In this document: positions 1-5,501 of the stretch, in pieces
Layout of the letters: each line of letters begins with the position of its first letter
Position numbering within the stretch: position 1 is the stretch's first letter
DNA from: Planctomycetota bacterium
GTDB lineage: Bacteria; Planctomycetota; Phycisphaerae; WQYP01
Reading direction: 5' to 3'
DNA length: 5,501 nucleotides
Assembly: GCA_021805585.1 (NCBI GenBank)
Contig: JAJZEY010000303.1
Location: 1-5,501, forward strand
Notes under the pieces: model-generated
Databases searched by the model: none
Told to the model about the DNA's origin: nothing
The model's input: the letters and a program-made list of their open reading frames with translations, nothing else
Position numbers and translations under genes: made by a program

Positions 1-218
1 GCCTTTAAATACCTCATCCCTTTTTCTCCCATTTTCCTCTACTTCTCTCCACATCGACCTAAGCGTACCCACTTCTACAGTAAATTGCAAATAATATCGA
101 AAATCGCCACTAGACGTGTGGGGAGGTACCGCACTTAAATGAAAGGGTCGCTACAATAGGTGGTGTATATGGTGAGATGGCAGTACTAGCCATGGGGCGT
201 GGCGACTAATGCGAAAAC
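1..218. other. AT-richer intergenic stretch without a supported complete gene
   Basis: This stretch follows the stop codon of the minus-strand glycosyltransferase gene and is visibly AT-richer than the rest of the window. I see no long open frame in it. Its first 50 bases are strongly pyrimidine-rich on the plus strand. A small inverted repeat, ATGGC (177-181) with GCCAT (189-193), brackets AGTACTA but has no T-run, so it is not a convincing terminator. Confidence 0.5.
15..90 (-). promoter_or_regulatory. Possible promoter, RBS and start codon of a gene leaving the window at the left edge
   Basis: On the minus strand there is a TTGCAA box (85-90), a 17-base spacer and a TACGCT box (62-67), which would start transcription near 55. 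Downstream are a purine-rich stretch, a GGGAG element (26-30) with an 8-base spacer, and an ATG at 15-17. An in-frame ATG lies at 30-32. The frame stays open to the window edge but only 5 to 10 codons are visible, too few to recognise a product. Each element is weak alone (the -10 box matches consensus at 3 of 6 positions). Their order and spacing are the only support, so this is a guess. Confidence 0.2.
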
Positions 219-1361
219 TTAAATAAATTTTTCCAGAATTTGCTCATAGCTATCCACCATGCGATCGGTGGTATATCGCCCCACAACGCGGTTGTGGCCG
301 CCCACCGCCAGGTGCTGCCGCAGGGCAGCATTGGCCAGGAGCGTGGAAAGTGAATCGCAAATGCTGCGAGCTTCTGCCTCGGCGCTGGTGGCGGGATGGC
401 CCGCGGCCAAGTCCGACGGGTCAAACAGCCAGCCATTGACCTGATGGGTGATGATTTCACTGATGGCCCCGCCCCGCCGCGCGATTACCGGCACGCCGGC
501 GGCCATGGCTTCAATTACCGACAGGCCGAAGCCTTCCACATCGCATGGATTTATAAATACATCAATACATTTATACCAATCTTGTGGACTGGCCGTCGGG
601 CCGGGAAAAGCCACATGGGAGGCAATGCCCAGGTCCGCCGCCATCCGGCGCAGCGGCGGTTCCATGGGGCCGTAGCCGATCAGGGCCAGATACACATGTT
701 GCCAGCGCTGGTAATCCGCCAGAAGCAGCCGGGTAAAACCGCGGAGCAGGGCATCCAGCCGCTTGACCGGATCAAACCGCCCGACATAGCCGATCACGGT
801 GGAACCCGGCGGCCAGGGGAGTTGATCGGCTGGCGGGGGCCGGGCATCGGCAAACAGATCCACGTCAATTCCATTGGGCACTACGAATTGCGGTCCGGTG
901 AACCCTTCCCGCCCAAGGCGGTCCAGAATAGCCCGCGACGGTGCCAGGACGCCGGCACATCGGCCGGCCAGCAGGCTGTTGGCCGGCCAGTGCCAGGCCG
1001 GAAAGGCCTGCAGCGTATGCAACGACTGCAGATACACGCAGGGCGGACAGACCGGTGCCGTGGCCGCCGCCAGCAGATTCGCATGAATCAACATGCTAAG
1101 CACGCCCTGTGGCCGTTGGGTTCGCAACAGATTAACCCAGCGCAGGGCCGCGCGATAATCGCCGGCACCGGAAGCGTGCAGGCTGGTAACTTCAACGCCG
1201 GCCATGCGTATCCAGCGGGCCACCGGGCCGGGGGATTTAATGCTGACCACATGCGGGGCGAAGCGGCCGCGCGCCTTTAATTCACGGACAAGGCGCAGCA
1301 AAAGAAGCGGGCATCCGCCCAGGTCCAGATCCGTAATCAGGAAAATGATGCGACGTGCCAT
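219..1361 (-). CDS. Glycosyltransferase, GT-B fold, GT4 family
   Basis: This 380-residue protein is a probable retaining glycosyltransferase that moves a sugar from a nucleotide-sugar donor to a glycan, lipid or small-molecule acceptor. It probably acts in the cytoplasm or at the inner face of the membrane. The N-terminal acceptor domain begins with a beta strand and a DLDLGG loop (residues 11-16), and has an IHANLLAA helix (92-99) typical of these enzymes. The C-terminal donor domain starts near GYVGRFDPVKR (191-201), with Arg195 and Lys200 in the usual donor-phosphate positions. The E-x7-E motif is intact (Glu276 and Glu284 in EGFGLSVIE), followed by EAMAAGVPVIA. Length is normal for GT4 and I see no signal peptide or membrane segment. 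The ATG at 1361 has a GGAG element (1366-1369) four bases upstream. It lies 154 bases downstream of the ispD-like gene on the same strand and may share its transcript. Donor and acceptor cannot be told from sequence. Confidence 0.93.
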   Translation of the reverse strand: MARRIIFLITDLDLGGCPLLLLRLVRELKARGRFAPHVVSIKSPGPVARWIRMAGVEVTSLHASGAGDYRAALRWVNLLRTQRPQGVLSMLIHANLLAAATAPVCPPCVYLQSLHTLQAFPAWHWPANSLLAGRCAGVLAPSRAILDRLGREGFTGPQFVVPNGIDVDLFADARPPPADQLPWPPGSTVIGYVGRFDPVKRLDALLRGFTRLLLADYQRWQHVYLALIGYGPMEPPLRRMAADLGIASHVAFPGPTASPQDWYKCIDVFINPCDVEGFGLSVIEAMAAGVPVIARRGGAISEIITHQVNGWLFDPSDLAAGHPATSAEAEARSICDSLSTLLANAALRQHLAVGGHNRVVGRYTTDRMVDSYEQILEKFI

Positions 1362-1493
1362 GAATCTCCGGATGATTCGTGCGGAACCGCCCTCGCTTGC
1401 AAACCGCTGCCGCGAACATGCGATGCGGCATGACCGGCCTGATGTTGTATGTTATGCCCTGGGCCACCCGCGCACCCAAGTCTCCCGGCGAGG

Positions 1494-1516
1494 ATGGCCA
1501 TGGGCACCGGGGCCAT
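1494..1516 (-). repeat. Small inverted repeat at the end of the ispD-like gene
   Basis: ATGGCC (1494-1499) and GGCCAT (1511-1516) form a perfect 6-bp stem with an 11-base loop, directly at the stop codon of the ispD-like gene. There is no T-run after it on the minus strand, so it is at best a weak attenuator or RNA-processing hairpin between this gene and the glycosyltransferase gene. A 6-bp repeat in GC-rich DNA can also arise by chance. Confidence 0.2.
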
Positions 1517-2244
1517 TACCACTGGGCTTCCTCAAACGGTGAAAACGGTGCGTTGCTGCGCTGCTTGGGCAAATGCTTAATGGCATCACCGGCAAGTTTC
1601 ACCGCATCTTCCGAGTCCACGCGAATATTCAGACTCCAGTCCACCACGGTTGCCACCGCGCATCCGCTGGCCCGCACAAGGGCGGCGTCGTCGGCGGGAG
1701 CTTTGAATTCCGCACGCCGCTTGTACGCGGCCAGCAGAACATCCCGGCGGAAAACCTGCGGAGACCCAATTGAAAACACCGCCTGGCTGTCCACCGGGGC
1801 GGCCAATTGATTTCCCTTGACTCGCGACAGAGATCCGCAAACCGGGCTGACCGGGACCGCCGCGCCGGTCTGAATCACAGCCGCTTCAAGTGTGTCGAGC
1901 AGGGTATAGGGGACCGCCGGTCGGCAGGCATCATGTATAAATATGGTCTGAATCTCCGGCTTAAGTTTTTCCAGACCACGGGCAACGGCACCAAACCAAT
2001 CCGGCCCGCCGGCCGTGACTGAAACGCCGCCGAAGGCCAGATGGGCGGAATATTTTTGACTGATGCGTTCGAGTTCATCGGGTAGAACGCACACGATGCG
2101 CTGCCCCACCTGGTCGCGCTTGGCGTAAAGTTCTATGGTCCGCATAAACACTTCGCGGTTGTCTATTTTGTTAAAAGGCTTACCGGCCACGCCGCCCGGA
2201 TGCGGCGGTGCGGCCATTACAAATAACACGGCAATATCCGACAT
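1516..2244 (-). CDS. IspD/TarI-family cytidylyltransferase homologue with a divergent active site
   Basis: This 242-residue protein matches 2-C-methyl-D-erythritol 4-phosphate cytidylyltransferase (IspD), the non-mevalonate isoprenoid enzyme joining CTP to methylerythritol phosphate. The TarI branch makes CDP-alditols with the same fold. Conserved pieces are IHDACRP (residues 103-109, usually VHDAARP, keeping Asp105 and Arg108), SPQVFRRDVL (161-170) and NIRVDSEDAVKLA (206-218). Length is typical. The N-terminal nucleotide loop, normally AAG.G.RM....PKQ, reads AAPPHPGGVAGKPF (11-24), so the Arg equivalent to E. coli R20 is not evident. A Lys in the K27 region is kept. The K213 equivalent appears to be Arg207, and the usual D-T after the beta strand near 135 is G-S. 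ATG 2244 is chosen because AGGAAAGG lies about 9 bases upstream and homology begins here. The open frame extends 35 codons further, without family similarity. It may be a real IspD, a paralogue with another substrate, or inactive, so I give no gene symbol. Confidence 0.8.
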   Translation of the reverse strand: MSDIAVLFVMAAPPHPGGVAGKPFNKIDNREVFMRTIELYAKRDQVGQRIVCVLPDELERISQKYSAHLAFGGVSVTAGGPDWFGAVARGLEKLKPEIQTIFIHDACRPAVPYTLLDTLEAAVIQTGAAVPVSPVCGSLSRVKGNQLAAPVDSQAVFSIGSPQVFRRDVLLAAYKRRAEFKAPADDAALVRASGCAVATVVDWSLNIRVDSEDAVKLAGDAIKHLPKQRSNAPFSPFEEAQW

Positions 2245-2254
2245 GGTGCAAATC

Positions 2255-2262
2255 CTTTCCTG
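2255..2262 (-). promoter_or_regulatory. Ribosome binding site deciding the ispD-like start
   Basis: On the minus strand an AGGAAAGGA-like stretch lies about 8 to 9 bases upstream of ATG 2244. It supports this start over the longer open frame that begins at 2349. Confidence 0.55.
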
Positions 2263-2300
2263 CCGGCCAGCGCGGTCAGTTGCGCGGCCGATGCGGCAAT

Positions 2301-2306
2301 ATTCTA
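2301..2306 (-). promoter_or_regulatory. Possible -10 element for the ispD-like gene
   Basis: On the minus strand this reads TAGAAT, 5 of 6 matches to the sigma-70 -10 consensus, and would start transcription near 2294, giving a leader of about 50 bases. No good -35 box lies at 16-18 bases; the nearest TTGCAA has a 13-base gap. A -10 match alone is common by chance. Confidence 0.22.
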
Positions 2307-2458
2307 GCGGAAAGCCCCATTGCAATGCCACCGGCGGGCGCGAATCCATCTTTGGCGGGTTTGCCCATTTTCATCGGGAAGGCCGCTATGCTGCGATTTG
2401 GCAACTATGTTGTGCCCGCCAGTCGCTCAACGTTCACCTGTTAAACTTCTCCTGATCC

Positions 2459-2476
2459 GCGTTGCCGCGGCAACGC
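2459..2476. repeat. Perfect 18-bp palindrome upstream of the photolyase gene
   Basis: GCGTTGCCGCGGCAACGC is identical to its own reverse complement, with the centre between 2467 and 2468. It lies about 105 bases before the photolyase start, with no T-run on either side, so it does not look like an intrinsic terminator. A dimeric regulator could bind such a site, or it could form a hairpin. Which protein would bind is unknown. Confidence 0.5.
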
Positions 2477-2520
2477 TGGGGGGCGGGCGTCTTGTCCGCT
2501 TCGTCGTTGCGGGAAGGAAA

Positions 2521-2550
2521 ATGACTTTGGCGCTCTGTCACGCCTACAAT
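2521..2550 (+). promoter_or_regulatory. Possible promoter of the photolyase gene
   Basis: ATGACT (2521-2526, 4 of 6 to TTGACA), an 18-base spacer and TACAAT (2545-2550, 5 of 6 to TATAAT) would place the transcription start near 2557. That gives a leader of about 24 bases carrying the RBS at 2564-2571. The placement agrees with the TTG start at 2581 and would leave the in-frame ATG at 2521 outside the message. Confidence 0.35.
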
Positions 2551-2563
2551 TCTGGCGCACTGG

Positions 2564-2571
2564 AGAAGGAG
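2564..2571 (+). promoter_or_regulatory. Ribosome binding site deciding the TTG start of the photolyase gene
   Basis: AGAAGGAG lies 9 bases before the TTG at 2581, an ideal distance. The competing in-frame ATG at 2521 also has an upstream GGAAGG, but only about 3 bases away, and would add 20 residues not found in photolyases. Confidence 0.65.
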
Positions 2572-2580
2572 TTCCCACAA

Positions 2581-4008
2581 TTGAATACGGTGATACACTG
2601 GTTTCGTCGCGATTTCCGCGTAGCGGACAACACGGCCCTTGCGGCCGCCGGTCGTCTGGGTGATGCGATGCTCGGCGTTGTTGTGCTGGATACCCGGTGG
2701 TTTCCCGCATCCGCCGCAAAGACGGGCGCGTTTCAGGCGGCCTTCTGGCTGGCGGCCATCGCCGATCTTCGCCAAAGTCTGGCGGGGCTGAACATTCCCC
2801 TGCGGATTATGCAAACGGATGATCCGGTTGCCGCGCTGCTTTCGCTGGCCCGTGAAGTTCGGGCCGGAGCCATCACCTTTAACAAGGAATATGAACCGGC
2901 ACAGATGGCGCAGGATCAGCGGCTGATTCAGGCGGCGGAAGACTCCGGACTTTCGGAACTTAAAATATACAGCTATTGCGATGCGGTGATTTTTGAGGAA
3001 TTTGAAGTTCTGACCGCCAACGAAACTCCCTACACCGTATTTACACCGTATAAGCGAAGCTGGCTGGCGAAATTCAGTGCCGCTTCAGCGGTGTCGCGCG
3101 GTTTGCCGCGCCTTATGCCGCGGGATGTTCAGTCGCCGGTGACCTCGGCTGTTCCCTCCGCCGTTTCCCTGGGATTTCCCGCGGTGACGCCGGACATTCC
3201 AACCGGGGAAAGCGGCGGCCTTCGCATGCTGGCCGATTTTAGCCGCCAACGCATCGGAATGTACAAACAGCGGCGCGACTTTCCCGCAGAGACGGGTGTT
3301 TCCCGGCTTTCAGCGCATCTTTCTGCTGGAACAATATCTATACGTCAATGTGTTTCCGCGGCCGTCGCCGCCGGTGCCATGAACGGATGCGGCGGCGCGG
3401 AATGCTGGCTTTCGGAATTAATCTGGCGTGAATTTTATCGGATGGTGCTGTTTCATTTTCCCCATACCGTCAAGCAGGCGTTCCACCGGAAATTCGACAC
3501 CGTCGCATGGGAAAACAATCCAGCGTTATTGGCTGCCTGGCTGGGTGCCCGCACGGGGTATCCGATTGTGGATGCCGCCTTAATTCAAATTCAGACCACC
3601 GGCTGGATGCACAACCGTCTGCGCATGATTGCCGCCATGTTTTTAACCAAGGACCTGGATATTGACTGGCGGACCGGCGAACAATGGTTTATGCGATGGC
3701 TGATGGATTACGATCAGGCCAGCAATGTGGGTGGCTGGCAATGGAGCGCCGGCACCGGAACCGATGCGGCCCCGTATTTTCGCGTCATGAATCCGATTCT
3801 TCAGGCCCGCCGATTTGATGCCCAGGGGACATTTGTACGGCGGTATATCCCGGCGCTGGCCCGCGTGCCGGATGACTTCGTGCATGAGCCGTGGCTGATG
3901 CCGCCTTTGTTACAGGCGCAATGCGGGTGCCGCATCGGCGAAGATTATCCGCCGCCGGTGGTGGACCATGGCGCGGCGCGGATCAAGGCGATAAAGAAGT
4001 TTCAGTAG
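2581..4008 (+). CDS. phrB: Deoxyribodipyrimidine photolyase, class I (CPD photolyase)
   Basis: This 475-residue flavoprotein uses blue or near-UV light to split cyclobutane pyrimidine dimers in DNA, a cytoplasmic repair function. Numbering is from the TTG start. The N-terminal alpha/beta antenna domain opens with the hallmark IHWFRRDFRVADNTAL (5-20). The helical FAD domain has ELIWREFYR (279-287), WENNPALLAAW (310-320), GYPIVDAA (326-333), TGWMHNRLRMI (340-350) and SNVGGWQWSAGTGTDAAPYF (381-400). Trp310, Trp363 and Trp386 match the E. coli electron-transfer triad W306, W359 and W382. Asn382 matches the E. coli Asn378 that contacts FAD N5. Length is close to E. coli PhrB (472). The start is TTG because the family begins right before the first beta strand and an AGAAGGAG site precedes it. 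The antenna site (KEYEPAQMAQDQ, 102-113) does not clearly show the E. coli Asn-Glu folate ligands, so the second cofactor is uncertain. It stands alone on its strand, converging on the sigma gene. Confidence 0.96.
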   Translation: MNTVIHWFRRDFRVADNTALAAAGRLGDAMLGVVVLDTRWFPASAAKTGAFQAAFWLAAIADLRQSLAGLNIPLRIMQTDDPVAALLSLAREVRAGAITFNKEYEPAQMAQDQRLIQAAEDSGLSELKIYSYCDAVIFEEFEVLTANETPYTVFTPYKRSWLAKFSAASAVSRGLPRLMPRDVQSPVTSAVPSAVSLGFPAVTPDIPTGESGGLRMLADFSRQRIGMYKQRRDFPAETGVSRLSAHLSAGTISIRQCVSAAVAAGAMNGCGGAECWLSELIWREFYRMVLFHFPHTVKQAFHRKFDTVAWENNPALLAAWLGARTGYPIVDAALIQIQTTGWMHNRLRMIAAMFLTKDLDIDWRTGEQWFMRWLMDYDQASNVGGWQWSAGTGTDAAPYFRVMNPILQARRFDAQGTFVRRYIPALARVPDDFVHEPWLMPPLLQAQCGCRIGEDYPPPVVDHGAARIKAIKKFQ

Positions 4009-4031
4009 CAAACAATATAATAAGATACTAA

Positions 4032-4060
4032 GCGACTGCGGAAAGGCCCGCTTGTGTCGC
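4032..4060. terminator. Possible hairpin terminator between convergent genes
   Basis: GCGAC (4032-4036) pairs with GTCGC (4056-4060) and, inside, GCGG (4038-4041) pairs with CCGC (4048-4051), leaving a small loop and an interior bulge. It lies 24 bases after the photolyase stop and 26 bases after the sigma stop on the other strand, so it could serve both. No T-run follows in either direction. A competing 6-bp pairing joins GCCCGC (4046-4051) to GCGGGC (4075-4080). Confidence 0.28.
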
Positions 4061-4085
4061 CCCCAGCCGGGATGGCGGGCGATTT

Positions 4086-5501
4086 TCAGTCCGGCCGCAT
4101 GTAAGCGGCGACTTCGTGGGTCAGGTCGGCCGGCTCTTCGGGAAAGTCGGCGTCAGGACTATTTGCCGCATCGGATAATGCCAGGACCGCCGCAGGCACG
4201 GAATCATCCGCATCATGATGTTCCGCGAAGGATTCATCGGCGACCAGGGGCGGACGGGCTGGAATTTCCACGTTGAGAATTTTTCTCAAGCGACGGATCG
4301 CGCGGGTTTCAAGCTGACGCACACGCGCCTTGGTGACGCCCATTCGTTCGGCCAGCATGGAAAAGCTGGCGGGACTTTGGCCTGCTTCCAGGCCGTAATG
4401 GCTGGCGACGAGTTCGCGTTCGCGCTTGGGCAGTTGCGCCAAAGCATCCACCAGCCGCCCCTGCATCATCAGCATATCCACAGCATCGGAAACGCTGGTC
4501 TGTTCGCCGGTATCCAGTTGATCCAGCAGGTCGTCCTGGGCGAGTATGAGTTTGCCATCCGACCGGCCGGCGCGCTGACTGAAGCGGCGGGCATAATTCT
4601 TCATAAGTGCATAGGTCAGATAGGTGGAGAATTTCACGCCGCGGCTGAAGTCAAAACATTCCACAGCCCGCATCAGCCACAAATTGCCGTCTGAAATAAG
4701 TTCAAAAAGGTTTTCATTGGATTGCACATGCCGACGGGCTACATGCACCACCATTCGCAGGTGGCTTTGCAGAAGCTGATTGCGAATTTCGCCGGCCTGC
4801 GCCAGCAGGTCTTCGATGTGCTTCAAGTCGTCAATTGTCGCCTTGTGAATATCCAACTGGGCCTGAAGCCGACTGGCCATCGCCTTAAGAAAATTCATGC
4901 GACGGAACGCATCCATCACCAGCGGCTGAGGCACAATGGGCTGGGCGAACGCCTCGGCCACGCATACGGGCACTTCCGGCGGCATTCGCGTCCAGAGTTC
5001 TTCCGTCGGTTGGGCGGCCGCGGCCCGAACTTCCGCAAGCGCATGGCCCGGCAATACATTCAGAATAATGTTCTGGGCATCCGGCATGTCAAACAATTGA
5101 TTGGTGACAAACGGAATCGGCAATTCCTTGACGCGCCGGGCTTTTTCTTCCGTTACAACCTGTTCAATTGCATGACGGGTGCGACAATAGCGGCGGGCAA
5201 TACATTCCACGGAAATTCCGCGGTCGGCGCAATCCAGAATGATGCGCCGGTCGGTTTCGGTCAGCGGGCTGGCCGGCGCGGCGAACAGGGCCTGTTCCGG
5301 ATTTCGGGCGTCAAATTCCCGCAGAACCATTCGCACGCTTTCCGGTGATCGGCCAAGATGCCGTGCGATGCGCTGGGAAATTTCCTTGATGCAGCAGTGG
5401 CATTTGACTGATAGCCGCCGCGCGCGATGCCCACATTTTCCGCAATCACGGCCTCGCCCTTCTTTTTGAACTGCCGGGCGATGACGGCTTCGAGCGGTTC
5501 G
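4086..5501 (-). CDS. Sigma-70 family RNA polymerase sigma factor, planctomycete type; 5' end outside the window and apparent frameshift near 5375-5412
   Basis: This protein directs RNA polymerase to promoters. Residues are numbered from the GTG at 5336, which is not the true start, since conserved sequence continues upstream. An HTH-like segment, KEISQRIARHLGRSPESV, ends just before that GTG, and a second, ISVECIARRYCRTRHAIEQV, is at 41-60. Region 2 is at 182-252: NQLLQSHLRMVVHVARRHV (2.1), FELISDGNLWLMRAVECFDF (2.2), SRGVKFSTYLTYALMKNYAR (2.3-2.4). Region 4 is at 295-354, with an HTH in SFSMLAERMGVTKARVRQLE. There is no recognisable region 3, and an acidic tail follows (361-416). The nominal frame is open to the window edge, but before about 5387 it gives unlikely Cys/Arg-rich sequence. 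The next frame there reads EPLEAVIARQFKKKGEAVIA then ENVGIARGGYQSNATAAS, which resembles the N-terminal part of planctomycete sigma factors. A one-base shift joins the two. It is unclear whether this is a mutation or a sequencing error. Best call: a non-primary sigma factor of the planctomycete group. Confidence 0.88.
   Translation of the reverse strand, partial: RTARSRHRPAVQKEGRGRDCGKCGHRARRLSVKCHCCIKEISQRIARHLGRSPESVRMVLREFDARNPEQALFAAPASPLTETDRRIILDCADRGISVECIARRYCRTRHAIEQVVTEEKARRVKELPIPFVTNQLFDMPDAQNIILNVLPGHALAEVRAAAAQPTEELWTRMPPEVPVCVAEAFAQPIVPQPLVMDAFRRMNFLKAMASRLQAQLDIHKATIDDLKHIEDLLAQAGEIRNQLLQSHLRMVVHVARRHVQSNENLFELISDGNLWLMRAVECFDFSRGVKFSTYLTYALMKNYARRFSQRAGRSDGKLILAQDDLLDQLDTGEQTSVSDAVDMLMMQGRLVDALAQLPKRERELVASHYGLEAGQSPASFSMLAERMGVTKARVRQLETRAIRRLRKILNVEIPARPPLVADESFAEHHDADDSVPAAVLALSDAANSPDADFPEEPADLTHEVAAYMRPD

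Larger units (their letters stand above)
2245..2580. other. Divergent intergenic region between the ispD-like and photolyase genes
   Basis: These 336 bases lie between two divergently transcribed genes and should carry both promoters. They hold the ispD-like RBS, a TAGAAT box on the minus strand, a perfect 18-bp palindrome and a weak plus-strand promoter before the photolyase gene. Plus-strand open frames cross the region, including an in-frame extension of the photolyase frame from 2320, but their translation has no photolyase-like features and is rich in Arg, Cys and Pro, as expected of non-coding GC-rich DNA. An 18-codon frame at 2388-2444 preceded by GGGAAGG is possible but unsupported. 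Confidence 0.6.

Noticed and set aside
396..1280. 294-codon open frame on the plus strand opposite the glycosyltransferase gene
   Set aside because: It lies entirely antisense to a well-supported GT4 gene. Its translation shows no family motif, and such frames are common opposite GC-rich coding DNA.
1362..1515. Possible small gene between the ispD-like and glycosyltransferase genes
   Set aside because: The open frames here overlap the glycosyltransferase start and translate to low-information sequence without motifs.
2245..2349. 35-codon N-terminal extension of the ispD-like protein
   Set aside because: IspD homology begins at the ATG at 2244, which has its own RBS, and the extension crosses a likely -10 element.
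2388..2444. 18-codon open frame with a purine-rich upstream element
   Set aside because: Too short to tell from chance; it has no recognisable features and no conservation evidence.
2320..2580. N-terminal extension of the photolyase frame from 2320
   Set aside because: The extra 87 residues do not resemble any photolyase, and a good RBS with a family-consistent start lies at 2581.
4215..5348. Long plus-strand open frames (159 and 208 codons) opposite the sigma factor gene
   Set aside because: They mirror the sigma coding sequence, are rich in His, Gln and Arg without domain motifs, and have no supporting RBS that I can see.
5378..5392. Programmed -1 frameshift site in the sigma gene
   Set aside because: AAATTTC resembles a slippery heptamer, but its phase fits neither coding frame, so the canonical X-XXY-YYZ arrangement is absent.
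1..5501. CRISPR array, tRNA, rRNA or insertion sequence
   Set aside because: I saw no regularly spaced repeats, no cloverleaf-like sequence, no transposase reading frame and no terminal inverted repeats with target duplications.

Overview
The window looks like chromosomal DNA from a GC-rich member of the Planctomycetota, possibly a Phycisphaerae-like lineage. The main clue is the sigma factor at the right end. It has the N-terminal helix-turn-helix architecture and the 'SDGN...RAVE.FDFSRG.KFSTY' style of region 2 that I associate with planctomycete sigma-70 proteins. The assignment is made from memory of protein families, not from a search.

Layout from left to right. Positions 1-218 are AT-richer than the rest and hold no convincing complete gene. 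A weak promoter and start on the minus strand may mark the 5' end of a gene leaving the window. Next come two minus-strand genes transcribed in the order ispD-like (2244-1516) then glycosyltransferase (1361-219), with 154 bases between them. A 336-base divergent intergenic region (2245-2580) separates the ispD-like gene from a plus-strand class I DNA photolyase gene (2581-4008) and contains a perfect 18-bp palindrome. The photolyase gene converges on a minus-strand sigma-70 family gene (4086 to beyond 5501), with 77 bases between the stops.

The genes do not form one obvious pathway. The photolyase is a complete, canonical flavoprotein. The glycosyltransferase is an intact GT-B enzyme of the GT4 type. 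The ispD-like protein keeps the overall fold signature but has lost or altered several nucleotide- and substrate-binding residues. The sigma factor keeps regions 2 and 4, has no evident region 3, carries two HTH-like segments in front of region 2 and has an acidic tail. Its coding sequence seems to change frame near 5375-5412, so it is either disrupted or affected by a sequencing indel.

I see no CRISPR array, tRNA, rRNA, insertion sequence or other clear mobile element. The most informative oddities are the apparent sigma-factor frameshift, the degenerate IspD active site and the palindrome upstream of the photolyase gene. None of them establishes a new biological system.
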